A stretch of 32,526 nt of DNA from contig CAIOGW010000025.1 in the NCBI GenBank assembly GCA_903857985.1, forward strand, positions 1 to 32,526, given 5' to 3'. The notes under the pieces were generated by a model that worked only from the letters and a program-made list of their open reading frames with translations, was not told where the DNA came from and ran no database searches. This DNA is from an uncultured Microbacteriaceae bacterium (lineage in GTDB: Bacteria; Actinomycetota; Actinomycetes; Actinomycetales; Microbacteriaceae). A program made the position numbers and the translations under genes. This document shows, piece by piece, positions 22,916 through 31,378 of the stretch (positions are counted from its first letter, which is position 1; each line of letters opens with the position of its first letter).

Positions 22916-23749
22916 ATGCGCATCGCCACCTGGAACGTGAACTCGATTCGCGCCCGCGTGGATCGCGTTGTCGATTACCTGGTGCGAGAGAACGTCGACG
23001 TGCTGTGCATGCAGGAGACCAAGTGCCGTGAGCACCAGTTTCCGCTCGAAGCGTTCGAGGCGGCCGGCTACGAGGTCGCTCTGCACGGACTCAACCAGTG
23101 GAACGGGGTGGCCATCGCCTCCCGGCTGCCCATCGAAGACGTGACCATCGGGTTCGATGCGATGCCCGGATTTGGCCCCCTCGACGACGCGGGTATCCCT
23201 CCGCTCGAAGCGCGCGCTCTGGGCGCCACCGTTGAGGGTCTGCGCCTGTGGAGCCTCTACGTACCCAACGGCCGCGAGCTCGACAACGCTCACTACCCCT
23301 ACAAACTCGAATGGTTGGGCGGGCTAGCGCGCGACATGAGTGCGTGGATGGCTGCAAACCCAGATGAACCGATTGCCCTGTTGGGCGACTGGAACGTGGC
23401 GCCGTTTGACACCGACGTGTGGGACGTCGACCAGTTTGTGGGCTCCACGCACGTTTCACAGCCCGAGCGTGACGCGTTCTTTGCTTTCGAGAAGGCAGGA
23501 TTCGCCGACGTTGTTCGCGAGCGCGTTCCCGAGGGCTACACGTATTGGGACTACAAGCAACTGCGCTTTCCTCGTAACGAGGGCATGCGCATCGACTTTA
23601 TTCTCGCGAACGCGCCCTTTGCCGAACTCGTGAGTTCAGCGCACATCGCGCGAGACGAGCGCAAGGGCGACGGACCGAGTGATCACGTACCGGTTGTGGT
23701 GGATCTGGACTATGGTGACACTGACGATGACCGTCCGATGATTTTCTAG
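22916..23749 (+). CDS. xthA: Exodeoxyribonuclease III
   Basis: ExoIII-type AP endonuclease and 3'-5' exonuclease for base-excision repair, Mg2+ dependent. The 277-residue protein begins MRIATWNVNSIRARVDRVVD. It has LCMQETKCREHQFP (catalytic Glu), LNQWNGVAIASRLP, LWSLYVPNGRELDNAHYPYK, LLGDWNVAPFDTDVWD and the C-terminal SDHVPVVVDLDY. All expected catalytic residues of the EEP fold are visible. It is probably leaderless. The membrane protein gene follows after eight bases. Confidence 0.95.
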   Translation: MRIATWNVNSIRARVDRVVDYLVRENVDVLCMQETKCREHQFPLEAFEAAGYEVALHGLNQWNGVAIASRLPIEDVTIGFDAMPGFGPLDDAGIPPLEARALGATVEGLRLWSLYVPNGRELDNAHYPYKLEWLGGLARDMSAWMAANPDEPIALLGDWNVAPFDTDVWDVDQFVGSTHVSQPERDAFFAFEKAGFADVVRERVPEGYTYWDYKQLRFPRNEGMRIDFILANAPFAELVSSAHIARDERKGDGPSDHVPVVVDLDYGDTDDDRPMIF

Positions 23750-23757
23750 GAGAAGCC

Positions 23758-24165
23758 ATGACCAGCCCCGCGTCCACACCAGAGAACACCCCCGCGGCAA
23801 CGACCACGGCCACAGCAACGTCGTCTGTGATAAAGCGCAGGGGAGCTTCCCGTAGCCTCGACATCACGCTGACCATCGTGTTCTTAGTTCTCAATGCCCT
23901 CATGGTGGCGGCGCTCTTTGTGCCCGCACTGTTCTTGGCCATGGCGTCAGCCGGTTGCATGGGCTCGTGCAACTTAGACGTCGTTCAGGCCGGGTTCAAT
24001 ATCGCTCTCTTTGGGCCGAGCGTGGCATTCATCGTGAACCTCGTGCTGAGCATCGTCTTCCTCGTGAAAAAGCGCACGACATGGCTGCTCAGCTTGCTGG
24101 TGGGCGTGGGTGGATTTCTGGTCTTCCTGCTCGGTGTTGCCCTGGTCTTTCTGCCCGCCAGCTAG
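23758..24165 (+). CDS. Small membrane protein with a Thr/Ala-rich N-terminus
   Basis: The 135-residue protein starts after AGGAG (spacing six) at ATG, eight bases downstream of xthA. The first ~35 residues are Thr/Ala/Pro-rich and probably disordered. Three membrane segments follow: TIVFLVLNALMVAALFVPAL, AFIVNLVLSIVFLVK, and a final LLSLLVGVGGFLVFLLGVAL. Two Cys (GCMGSC) lie in the loop after the first segment and may form a disulfide outside. The layout recalls actinobacterial DUF6264-type proteins but I cannot confirm it. Function unknown; co-transcription with xthA is likely from spacing. Confidence 0.75.
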   Translation: MTSPASTPENTPAATTTATATSSVIKRRGASRSLDITLTIVFLVLNALMVAALFVPALFLAMASAGCMGSCNLDVVQAGFNIALFGPSVAFIVNLVLSIVFLVKKRTTWLLSLLVGVGGFLVFLLGVALVFLPAS

Positions 24166-24190
24166 AGCGCACGCTCGAGCGCTGCCTTTT
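24166..24190 (+). terminator. Possible weak terminator after the xthA operon
   Basis: AGCGC at 24166-24170 pairs with GCGCT at 24179-24183, followed three bases later by TTTT. It begins directly after the stop of the membrane protein and precedes the convergent SDR gene. Confidence 0.35.
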
Positions 24191-24204
24191 CGACCAAACG
24201 CGGT

Positions 24205-25035
24205 TTAGCGGCCGCGGAAGTTGTCCATCGACGAGTACACGTGAAAGACCTTGTCGGCAATCACGTCGAACGCGCGTTGCGGCAGCACGCCCTTCAAGAA
24301 CTTCGACAGGTGCACGGTCCAGGGCAGCATCAGCATGGGTTTGCCTTGGCGCATGGCACGCCACACGCGAGACACCACGTATTCCGGAGTCATCAGTGGC
24401 GTCATGAGCGGCCCGCGAGCGCCGTCAAACATGCCCGTCGAAATGTAGGTGGGCGCCACCGTCGTCACTTTCACGTTGCCGTAGCCCTCGCGCGTGAGCT
24501 CCAGCCGAACCGAGTCGCCCCAGCCGATCAGTGCCCACTTGCTGGCAGCGTAAACACTCATCTTGGGGTTGGAGATGAGTCCGGCGGCCGACGCAATATT
24601 CACAATTCGGCACTCGCGACCCGACGCCAGCATTCCGGGCAAAAATTCGTGCGTGGTCACCATGGGCGCCACGGTGTTGACCATCATGATGGCCTCGGTG
24701 TGGTCTGCGTTGTCGTGCTCCCAGAACACACCACCGCGAACGATGCCAGCATTGTTGATGAGCACGTCCACGCCACCGTGTGTGGCGATGACGGACGCGG
24801 CAGCCTTCTCAATGGCCTCGCGCTTCGAGAGGTTAACGACCATGCCGTCGACGATGACTCCGGCCGGTGCGCTGGCCGTGATCTCACGCGCCGTTTGCTC
24901 GAGGGCCTTCTTGTTCACGTCCCAGAGCACCACAACGGCTGCGCCTTCGGCCGCCGCCCGCTCGGCATAAAGCCGGCCCATACCCATGGCGGCGCCGGTA
25001 ATGACGAATCGGCTACCGGCGACCTCACAGGCCAT
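24205..25035 (-). CDS. Short-chain dehydrogenase/reductase
   Basis: The 276-residue protein is a classical SDR oxidoreductase using NAD(P)(H). It has the cofactor loop TGAAMGMGRLYAE (residues 13-25), VLINNAGIVRGGVF, IVNIASAAGLISNPKMSVYA with the catalytic Ser, and YAASKWAL with Tyr and Lys. The C-terminal part (MLMLPWTVHLSKFLKGVLPQ) is hydrophobic and may associate with membrane, as in retinol-dehydrogenase-like SDRs. The substrate is unknown. It lies nine bases downstream of the 39-residue Cys-rich protein and may be the last gene of the CstR-controlled operon, though its function does not obviously fit sulfur chemistry. Confidence 0.9.
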   Translation of the reverse strand: MACEVAGSRFVITGAAMGMGRLYAERAAAEGAAVVVLWDVNKKALEQTAREITASAPAGVIVDGMVVNLSKREAIEKAAASVIATHGGVDVLINNAGIVRGGVFWEHDNADHTEAIMMVNTVAPMVTTHEFLPGMLASGRECRIVNIASAAGLISNPKMSVYAASKWALIGWGDSVRLELTREGYGNVKVTTVAPTYISTGMFDGARGPLMTPLMTPEYVVSRVWRAMRQGKPMLMLPWTVHLSKFLKGVLPQRAFDVIADKVFHVYSSMDNFRGR

Positions 25036-25044
25036 AAGAAGTGA

Positions 25045-25164
25045 TTACTTCTCGCACTGGCAGCGGTCTGCCTCGGCGACACCCTCGAGTGCTACTTCGA
25101 TGTGTTCGCCACAGCCGTCCCAAGTGGGCTTGCCGCAGTTTTCACACTCAATGCGCTTGCACAT
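25045..25164 (-). CDS. Conserved 39-residue Cys-rich protein, probably metal-binding
   Basis: I start at MCKRIECENCGKPTWDGCGE because AAAGGA lies eight bases upstream; the longer frame overlaps the preceding oxidoreductase. The pattern is CX4CX2C, then GCGEHIEVAL, a helix, and a terminal CQC: six Cys plus one conserved His in 39 residues. This small protein (core CGKPTWxGCGxHIE) recurs in many bacteria and has look-alikes in eukaryotes; I know no experimental function. It probably binds zinc. It sits between the CoA-disulfide-reductase/rhodanese fusion (20 bases upstream) and the SDR (nine bases downstream), so it is probably co-expressed with sulfur detoxification genes. Confidence 0.85.
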   Translation of the reverse strand: MCKRIECENCGKPTWDGCGEHIEVALEGVAEADRCQCEK

Positions 25165-25184
25165 GTTGTGTTCCTTTCGTGGGG

Positions 25185-26855
25185 TTAGGGGAAGGCGAGC
25201 ACTCGTTGTGTTCGCTCGCGAGATTCGGTACCGGCGAGCCAAGTTAGGCATCCACCGTCAAGGTTATGGGCATTCTTGCCGTTTTGGCGCAGGAGTTGAG
25301 TGGCGATGTGTCCGCGTTGGCCAACGCGACAGTGCACGATTACCTCGCCGTCGGGAACTTCGTCTAACCGCGAGCGAAGATCATCAACGGGGATGTGCAG
25401 CGAACCGGGAATAGCGCGTACATCGTTCTCGGGATCAGTGCGTACATCGAGCACGGTAGCGCCGGCGGCCACGCGAGCTTCGAGTTCGTGCCACTGCACA
25501 CTCGGCGTGCGCTGGTGCCAAATGTTGTTGGCAACGTAACCGAGCTGGTTGACGGCGTCCTTGGCAGATCCAAACTGAGGCGCGTAAGCGAGTTCCAGAT
25601 TCATCAGGTCGTCGACGGTGAGGCCGGCATAAATGGCGGTGGCCAACACATCGATGCGCTTGTCGGCACCGTCGGTGCCCGTGGCCTGACCGCCCAGGAT
25701 CTTTCCCGTCTCGGGATCGAAAATGACCTTGAGGGCCAGCGTTGCCGAGCCCGGGTAGTAACCGGCATGAGAACCCGGGTGCGCGTGCGCCACACGGTAG
25801 TCGAGGCCGGCAAGTCGAGCACCTTTTTGGGAAAGCCCCGTGATGGCCGCCACCATTCCGAAGGCACCGATGATACCTGTGCCCTGGCTGTCGCGCTCGG
25901 GGCTCTCCACCCCGGCGATCACGTCGGCCACGGCGCGGCCGTGCCTATTGGCGAGGTTGGCCAGCCAGATCATCTGATCAGCGCCCGTGAGCGCACTGTG
26001 CTTCTGTGCCGCGTCGCCCACGGCAAAAATGTGGGGGTCGCTCGTGCGGTGGTTCTCGTCGACCCAGATTCCGCCGGCCGTGCCCATGCGCAGACCGGAC
26101 TGTGCGACAAACTCGGCATCCGCCGTGACCCCGATGGCCGAGATCACGAGATCGGCGCTCAAGAGCTGACCATTGTCGAGCACGACTTCGAATTCCGTGA
26201 TCTCAACTGCCGTGCGACCGAGTGCGAGCGTGATGCCGTTGCTCTCGAGTGTGGCCTGCAGCGGTTCAATCATCTCGGGGTCGAACTGGGGAAGAATTGT
26301 CGACGCCTGCTGGACGAGCGTGACCTGCATACCCCGGTGTCGAAGGTTTTCGGCCACCTCGACACCAATAAACCCTCCCCCGAGAATCACGGCGGTGCCG
26401 GCCTCGGTGCCGGCGTCAGTAGCATCGACGGCATCCTTGATGCGCACGGCGTCGGGAACATCGCGCAGCGACAGGGCGCGTTCGTTGCCGGGAATAGCGA
26501 GCTGTCGAGGGCTTGCTCCGGGCGAGAGAATAAGTGAGTCGTAGGAATCGGTGAATTCCTGGCCCGTGAGCATGTTCGTTCCCGTCACGGTCTGTGTTGC
26601 CGGGTCAATGGCCACAATGCGCGAATTGACGCGAACATCCAGCCGGAACCGGCGCCATAGCGAATCCGGGGTTTGCAGCAGCAGGCTCTCTTCCGCGCCA
26701 ATCACATCGCCGATGAAGTAGGGCAGTCCGCAGTTGGCAAAAGACACGTGCGGGCCCTGCTCATACACCGTGATCTCGGCGTGCTCGTCGAGTCGACGCA
26801 AGCGCGTGGCTGCCGACATCCCTCCGGCAACTCCGCCGATAATGATCGTTTTCAC
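25185..26855 (-). CDS. CoA-disulfide reductase/rhodanese fusion (NADH-dependent persulfide reductase type)
   Basis: The start is GTG (KTIIIGGVAGG, AGGAG seven bases upstream), giving 556 residues. The N-terminal part is an FAD/NAD(P)H reductase with redox Cys42 in SFANCGLPYFIGD, equivalent to Cys43 of CoA-disulfide reductase. It also has the NAD loop VILGGGFIGVEVAENL and the FAD segment DPHIFAVGDAA. A dimerisation domain follows, then a linker (NNIWHQRTPSVQWHELE) and a C-terminal rhodanese domain with active-site Cys509 in HCRVGQRG. Such fusions (for example the Shewanella Npsr enzyme) reduce CoA persulfides, disulfides or polysulfide with NADH. It lies 47 bases after the CstR-like repressor gene, matching a sulfane-sulfur defence role. 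Confidence 0.93.
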   Translation of the reverse strand: MKTIIIGGVAGGMSAATRLRRLDEHAEITVYEQGPHVSFANCGLPYFIGDVIGAEESLLLQTPDSLWRRFRLDVRVNSRIVAIDPATQTVTGTNMLTGQEFTDSYDSLILSPGASPRQLAIPGNERALSLRDVPDAVRIKDAVDATDAGTEAGTAVILGGGFIGVEVAENLRHRGMQVTLVQQASTILPQFDPEMIEPLQATLESNGITLALGRTAVEITEFEVVLDNGQLLSADLVISAIGVTADAEFVAQSGLRMGTAGGIWVDENHRTSDPHIFAVGDAAQKHSALTGADQMIWLANLANRHGRAVADVIAGVESPERDSQGTGIIGAFGMVAAITGLSQKGARLAGLDYRVAHAHPGSHAGYYPGSATLALKVIFDPETGKILGGQATGTDGADKRIDVLATAIYAGLTVDDLMNLELAYAPQFGSAKDAVNQLGYVANNIWHQRTPSVQWHELEARVAAGATVLDVRTDPENDVRAIPGSLHIPVDDLRSRLDEVPDGEVIVHCRVGQRGHIATQLLRQNGKNAHNLDGGCLTWLAGTESRERTQRVLAFP

Positions 26856-26902
26856 GAGAAGCTCCTGCCCTCTTTTGTTGCTCAAACCGAAACGAAGACC
26901 AA

Positions 26903-27160
26903 CTAGGCCATCGACATGAAGGCCTTCTCGAGCGCGACCCGATTGACGTCACCTTCGGGGCCCGTGCCACAGTGGCTCATGCCGGTTGCGATGATGCTGA
27001 ACCCTGCGCGATCAAGTGCGGTGCTGGCAGCGGCGAGCTGCGTGAGGATTTCGGTGCAATCTCGGCCCTCGTCGATCATGCGCACGAGGCCACCAATCTG
27101 TCCCTGCACGCGCACCAAACGGTTGCGAGCATTTTTGAGTTCGTCTGCGGGGAGTTTCAT
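26903..27160 (-). CDS. CsoR/FrmR-superfamily repressor, probably a CstR-like persulfide sensor
   Basis: The 85-residue all-helical protein (DUF156) starts behind AAAGGTG. It has RLVRVQGQIGGLVRMIDEG and Cys35 in DCTEIL, with Cys64 in GMSHCG. In copper-sensing CsoR the ligands are Cys36, His61 and Cys65; here the His position is Gly60 while both Cys keep their spacing. This two-Cys, no-His pattern is that of CstR, which forms di-, tri- or tetrasulfide links with persulfides and leaves DNA. His63 next to Cys64 could still bind metal, so copper sensing is not fully excluded. The neighbours (rhodanese, CoA-disulfide reductase) support sulfur sensing. Confidence 0.88.
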   Translation of the reverse strand: MKLPADELKNARNRLVRVQGQIGGLVRMIDEGRDCTEILTQLAAASTALDRAGFSIIATGMSHCGTGPEGDVNRVALEKAFMSMA

Positions 27161-27174
27161 GATTCACCTTTCAT

Positions 27175-27205
27175 GGGTATAGAGTTACTATACCCTAGGG
27201 GGTAT
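27175..27205. promoter_or_regulatory. Two overlapping palindromes: probable CstR/CsoR-type operator
   Basis: Palindrome A: GGGTATA (27175-27181) and TATACCC (27189-27195) with a 7-base spacer. Palindrome B: ATACCC (27190-27195) and GGGTAT (27200-27205) around TAGG, the arm arrangement known for CsoR/CstR operators. They cover the -10 candidates of both divergent genes: TATAGT for the repressor (27192-27187, minus) and TACTAT (27186-27191, plus) for the rhodanese, whose -35 TTCACC is 17 bases upstream. Confidence 0.75.
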
Positions 27206-27221
27206 CGAAAGGAAAATTGAA

Positions 27222-27611
27222 ATGAAGCGCATCATTACCGCAATTGCTATCGTGGCAACCCTTGGCGCGGGCGGACTTGCCCTCAGTGCCTGCTCATCGA
27301 CTGGAGAGAATGCACCCATGGCCGCCGTTGACTTCACCGCCGACACCATCGTGATCGACGTCCGCACACCCGAAGAGTTCGACACCGGCCACCTTGCCGG
27401 AGCACTCAATATCAATTGGCAGGGCGCCGAGTTCATGCAGGCCGTTGACGTGCTCGACAAGTCCGCGAACTACGTGATCTACTGTCGTTCAGGAAATCGC
27501 GCCGGGCAGGCCATCGACATGATGAAGAGCATGGGATTCACCAATGTAACGAATCTCGGAAGCGTTGACGAGGCCGCAAAGGCAACCGGCATCGCCGTCG
27601 TCACCGATTAG
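27222..27611 (+). CDS. Rhodanese-domain lipoprotein
   Basis: The 129-residue protein starts behind AAAGGA. Its signal peptide ends in the lipobox LSAC with Cys24, so it is predicted to be anchored on the outer face of the membrane. The rest is a single rhodanese domain: VIDVRTPEEFDTGHLAGALN and the active-site loop YCRSGNRAGQA with Cys88. Rhodaneses carry sulfane sulfur as a Cys persulfide. It faces the CstR-like gene across the shared operator, so it should be induced together with the reductase/rhodanese fusion. It would act outside the cell on thiosulfate or polysulfide, or bring in sulfur; the donor is unknown. Confidence 0.92.
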   Translation: MKRIITAIAIVATLGAGGLALSACSSTGENAPMAAVDFTADTIVIDVRTPEEFDTGHLAGALNINWQGAEFMQAVDVLDKSANYVIYCRSGNRAGQAIDMMKSMGFTNVTNLGSVDEAAKATGIAVVTD

Positions 27612-27635
27612 TGGTTTCCTCCAGCGATTGAGGGA

Positions 27636-29828
27636 TTAGTCGTTTAACAGCTCTGCCGTCAGCGCATCGTCCGCCCCCGGATCGAGTCGAGGGGCAGGCC
27701 CCGTTGACGTAACCGTGAGGCCGTCATCGGCAAGGTCGACCGTCACGAGGTCGCCGTCGCGCACCGTGCCGGCGAGCAGCGCTGTGGCCAACTTGTCATC
27801 AATCTCGTGCTGCATGAGGCGACGCAAGGGCCTAGCGCCATAAATGGGGTCGTAGCCGCGTTCCGCCAGCCACGTGCGGGCTGCGGGCGTCACCGCCAGC
27901 TCGAGGCGACGATCGGAGAGCCGTACCTGCAGGCGGTCGATGTACAGTTCCACGATTGACCCGAGGTCAGCCTGGCTGAGCGACTGAAACACCACGATGT
28001 CGTCGAGACGATTGACGAACTCCGGTTTGAAGGCTTGGCGCACCAGGTTTTGCACGGCCTGCTCCTTGTCGGCATCCGACAGTTCCGGGTCCACCAAGTA
28101 CTGACTTCCCAGGTTTGACGTGAGAATCATGATCACGTTGCGGAAATCGACCGTACGGCCTTGGCCGTCGGTGAGTCGACCGTCGTCGAGCACCTGAAGC
28201 AGGAGGTCGAAAACTTCGGGATGAGCCTTCTCCACTTCGTCAAACAACACAACGGAGTAGGGGCGGCGGCGAACGGCCTCGGTGAGCTGACCGCCCTGCT
28301 CGTAGCCCACGTATCCGGGAGGGGCGCCCACAAGACGCGAGACGGCAAACTTTTCGCCGTACTCGCTCATGTCGATGCGAATCATGGCCTTTTCGTCGTC
28401 GAACAATACCTCGGCGAGCGCCTTGGCCAACTCGGTCTTGCCCACGCCCGTGGGGCCGAGAAACAAAAAAGATCCGGTGGGGCGATCGGGATCGCTGATG
28501 CCCGCGCGCGAACGACGCACCGACTCAGCGACGGCGCGCACGGCCTTCTTCTGGCCAATGAGACGCCTGCCGATCTCGGCTTCAAGGTTGAGGAGCTTCT
28601 CAGTCTGGCCCTGCGTGAGTCGGTCAACCGGAATGCCCGTCCAGGCAGCAATCACTGCCGCAATTTCGTCGGCTGTGACCTGGTCGCGCACCATCATGGG
28701 CGTGTCCGACTCGGCCTTTTCGGCCGCAGCGACCTCGCTCTCAAGTTGCGGAATCTCGCCGTAGAGCAGGCGTGACGCCGCCTCGAGGTTGCCCTCGCGC
28801 TGCGCTCGGTCGGCCTGAATGCGCGCCGCATCGAGTCGGCCCTTGAGGTCACCCACACGGTTGAGCGCGGCCCGCTCGGCCTGCCAGCGGTCATCGAGCT
28901 CGGCAAGTTTGATTTCACGCTCGGCGAGGTCTTCGCGCAGTTTAGCCAGTCGCTGCTTGGAGGCGTCGTCTTTCTCCTTCTTGAGGGCGAGCTCCTCAAG
29001 CTTGAGGCGATCAACGCCACGACGCAGCTCGTCGATCTCAACGGGCGCCGAGTCGATCTCCATGCGCAGGCGGCTCGCAGCCTCATCGATGAGGTCGATG
29101 GCCTTGTCGGGCAGCTGTCGAGACGTGATGTACCGATTGCTCAGGGCGGCCGCGGCCACGAGAGCGTTGTCGGCGATGGCCACCTTGTGGTGGGCCTCGT
29201 AGCGCTCCTTGAGCCCGCGCAGAATGGCGATGGTGTCTTCAACCGTTGGCTCACCCACGAACACCTGCTGAAAGCGGCGCTCCAACGCGCCGTCCTTCTC
29301 GATGAACTGCCGATACTCGTCGAGCGTGGTGGCGCCAATGAGGCGCAGTTCGCCGCGCGCGAGCATGGGCTTGAGCATGTTGGCAGCCGCTACCGATCCT
29401 TCACCGCCGCCGGCACCCATGAGGGTGTGCAGTTCGTCGATGAACGTGATGATCTGTCCGTCGGACGCATCAATCTCGGCAAGGACGGCCTTGAGCCGTT
29501 CCTCAAACTCGCCGCGGAACTTTGCTCCGGCAATGAGCGCGCCGATGTCGAGGGCAACGAGCTGCTTGCCCTTCAGGCTCTCGGCCACGTCGCCGGCCAC
29601 GATGCGCTGGGCGAGGCCCTCAACCACAGCGGTCTTGCCCACGCCCGGTTCGCCAATCAGCACCGGGTTGTTCTTGGTGCGGCGCGTGAGAACCTGGCTG
29701 ACGCGTCGGATCTCGGCGTCACGTCCTATGACGGGGTCGAGCTTGCCGTTTTTCGCACGCTCGGTGAGATTGATGCCGAACTGCTCGAGAGCGCTCTTTG
29801 CCTCTTCTTGTGGGGCTTGCGGGGTCAT
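27636..29828 (-). CDS. clpB: ClpB disaggregase lacking the N-terminal domain
   Basis: An AAA+ hexamer that extracts proteins from aggregates with DnaK/DnaJ/GrpE. At 730 residues it is about 130-145 shorter than typical ClpB. It begins [20 protein letters not shown] and goes straight to AAA-1, with Walker A GEPGVGKT at 59-66 (about 206-213 in E. coli). The coiled-coil M domain (about 250-380; [20 protein letters not shown]), Walker A-2 in GPTGVGKT and arginine-rich sensor regions are intact, as are the pore motifs ([23 protein letters not shown]). The start overlaps the hspR stop as ATGA, so the short form is encoded, not a misassigned start. N-domain-free ClpB seems usual in Microbacteriaceae. 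Confidence 0.95.
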   Translation of the reverse strand: MTPQAPQEEAKSALEQFGINLTERAKNGKLDPVIGRDAEIRRVSQVLTRRTKNNPVLIGEPGVGKTAVVEGLAQRIVAGDVAESLKGKQLVALDIGALIAGAKFRGEFEERLKAVLAEIDASDGQIITFIDELHTLMGAGGGEGSVAAANMLKPMLARGELRLIGATTLDEYRQFIEKDGALERRFQQVFVGEPTVEDTIAILRGLKERYEAHHKVAIADNALVAAAALSNRYITSRQLPDKAIDLIDEAASRLRMEIDSAPVEIDELRRGVDRLKLEELALKKEKDDASKQRLAKLREDLAEREIKLAELDDRWQAERAALNRVGDLKGRLDAARIQADRAQREGNLEAASRLLYGEIPQLESEVAAAEKAESDTPMMVRDQVTADEIAAVIAAWTGIPVDRLTQGQTEKLLNLEAEIGRRLIGQKKAVRAVAESVRRSRAGISDPDRPTGSFLFLGPTGVGKTELAKALAEVLFDDEKAMIRIDMSEYGEKFAVSRLVGAPPGYVGYEQGGQLTEAVRRRPYSVVLFDEVEKAHPEVFDLLLQVLDDGRLTDGQGRTVDFRNVIMILTSNLGSQYLVDPELSDADKEQAVQNLVRQAFKPEFVNRLDDIVVFQSLSQADLGSIVELYIDRLQVRLSDRRLELAVTPAARTWLAERGYDPIYGARPLRRLMQHEIDDKLATALLAGTVRDGDLVTVDLADDGLTVTSTGPAPRLDPGADDALTAELLND

Positions 29829-30259
29829 TGTTGTTCTCCCGATTCGATGCGGCGGAGCGGATTCCAGCGAACCACCTCGGTGGCACGGCGAACCCGCTGG
29901 CCGTTGCGCAACGTTTGCACTTCGCCCGCGGATCCGGCGGCAAAGACCCGTCGACCGGGTTGAGCGAGTAGCGAATCGGCGAGGGCTGTCTCAAGCTTGC
30001 GCACCCGCTCCCGCAGGGTGACCACGTCGTTTTCAAGTTCGAGGACGCGCTTGATTCCCTCAAGGCTCACACCCTCCGCACCGAGTCGGGCGACCTCGCG
30101 CAGTTGCACCACGTCTCGCATGGAGTAACGGCGCGACTGGCCCGCCGTGCGCTTGGGTTGCACGAGCCCCAGGCGGTCATACTGACGCAGTGTTTGGGGG
30201 TGCATGGCGGCAAGTTCGGCCGCCATCGAAATGGTAAAAATCGGCTGGTCTTCGTCCAC
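29825..30259 (-). CDS. hspR: Heat-shock repressor HspR (MerR family)
   Basis: HspR represses the dnaK operon by binding HAIR inverted repeats, with DnaK as co-repressor in other actinobacteria. The 144-residue protein starts at GTG, nine bases after dnaJ. It has the MerR winged helix ([40 protein letters not shown]), then [12 protein letters not shown]-type helix, a short coiled coil ([12 protein letters not shown]) and a basic tail rich in Arg ([20 protein letters not shown]). The stop overlaps the clpB start by four bases. No HAIR site was found inside the window; the expected site is upstream of dnaK, beyond the right edge. Confidence 0.94.
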   Translation of the reverse strand: MDEDQPIFTISMAAELAAMHPQTLRQYDRLGLVQPKRTAGQSRRYSMRDVVQLREVARLGAEGVSLEGIKRVLELENDVVTLRERVRKLETALADSLLAQPGRRVFAAGSAGEVQTLRNGQRVRRATEVVRWNPLRRIESGEQQ

Positions 30260-30268
30260 GTCGGCCCC

Positions 30269-31243
30269 CTATCGCCGTCCGCGCTGAAGTATCTCGGCCC
30301 GGGGGTTGTCTTTCGGCGCCTTGGCCGCAAACTCTTCGAGAGCCTTCGTTGCCTCAGCATCGAGGTGTGTGGGTACGGCCACCATGACCTCGGCAAGCAG
30401 ATCACCGTGACCCTTGGCGGTCTTTACCCCGCGCCCCTTGACGCGGAGGATTCGGCCGCTCGGGGTTCCCGGAGCCACCTTGAGCTTGACCGTTTCGCCC
30501 TCGACCGTGGGTACCTCGATGGTGGCACCCAACACTGCCTCGGTGAACGTCACGGGCACAACGAGGCGAACGTTGAGTCCGTCGCGCTCGAATACGGGAT
30601 GCTTGCTCACGGTGACGGTGAGCACGACGTCTCCAGGCTCTCCACCGTCTGGGCTGGCGTGACCCTTGGCACGAATGCGAACCTTTTGCCCGTCGGCCAC
30701 GCCCGCAGGAATCTTGACCTTGACGCTGTTGCCCGAGGGCAGTTGCAGGGTCATGGTGTCGCCGTGCAGGGCCTCAAAGAAGTCCACCACCACGGTCGAA
30801 ACGATGTCTTGTCCTTTACTCGGACCACCCCAGCCGCGGAATCCGCCGGAGGATCGGCCAAAGCTGCCGTTGCCGAACATGCCGCCGAGAATGTCTTCGA
30901 ATCCTGCGCCCTGCGGGAATCCGCCGCCGCCACCGCCACCGTAAGGACTGCCGCGGAACGCATCGTCGAAGCCGCGCCCCTGACCTCCTGCGGTAAAACG
31001 CGCGCCCGACCCCATAGCTCGAATCTGGTCGTACTCGGCGCGCTGCGCGGGGTCCGACAGAACCGAGTGAGCCTCGGTGATTCCTTTGAACGTGGCCTCG
31101 GCCTTGGCGTCACCCGGGTTGCTGTCGGGGTGGTGCTTGCGCGCGAGCTTGCGATAGACCTTTTTCAGTTCTTCTGGCGAGACGTCCTTCGAGACGCCGA
31201 GAACCTTGTAGAAATCTTTGTCGAGCCAATCTTGACTAGCCAT
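30269..31243 (-). CDS. dnaJ: DnaJ co-chaperone without zinc finger (class B / CbpA-like)
   Basis: The J protein stimulates DnaK ATPase. The 324-residue protein has a J domain with HPD at 38-40 ([15 protein letters not shown]), a Gly/Phe-rich segment ([20 protein letters not shown]), then C-terminal substrate-binding domains ([40 protein letters not shown]). The four CXXCXGXG zinc motifs of class A DnaJ are absent, so it is class B. The start has a strong AAAGGAGG site. A 135-bp gap with repeats separates it from grpE, the only large gap in the operon. Confidence 0.94.
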   Translation of the reverse strand: MASQDWLDKDFYKVLGVSKDVSPEELKKVYRKLARKHHPDSNPGDAKAEATFKGITEAHSVLSDPAQRAEYDQIRAMGSGARFTAGGQGRGFDDAFRGSPYGGGGGGGFPQGAGFEDILGGMFGNGSFGRSSGGFRGWGGPSKGQDIVSTVVVDFFEALHGDTMTLQLPSGNSVKVKIPAGVADGQKVRIRAKGHASPDGGEPGDVVLTVTVSKHPVFERDGLNVRLVVPVTFTEAVLGATIEVPTVEGETVKLKVAPGTPSGRILRVKGRGVKTAKGHGDLLAEVMVAVPTHLDAEATKALEEFAAKAPKDNPRAEILQRGRR

Positions 31244-31275
31244 CAGCGCCTCCTTTCGTTGTGTGAAGTTGAGTC

Positions 31276-31378
31276 TCGTTGATTGAGCTTGTATTTCGTT
31301 GATTGAGCTTGTATTTCGTTGATTGAGCCTGTCGAAATCACGGGTCTCGATACGGGCTACGCCCTACTCGACCAGCGG
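31276..31378. repeat. Composite dispersed repeat between grpE and dnaJ
   Basis: Three 20-bp tandem units lie at 31276-31295, 31296-31315 (identical) and 31316-31335 (TCGTTGATTGAGCCTGTCGA). They are followed by GGTCTCGATACG, a GGGCTACGCCC hairpin and TACTCGACCAGCGG ending at 31378, directly against the grpE stop codon. It joins the two halves of the repeat family seen separately in purC and upstream of purD and purS. Confidence 0.9.

Noticed and set aside
23091-23104. ACTCAACCAGTGG resembling the right end of the dispersed repeat
   Set aside because: It encodes the conserved LNQWNG segment of ExoIII and lacks the hairpin and left arm.
25395-26537. 380-codon plus-strand frame
   Set aside because: Antisense to the CoA-disulfide reductase/rhodanese gene, which has complete FAD, NAD and rhodanese motifs.
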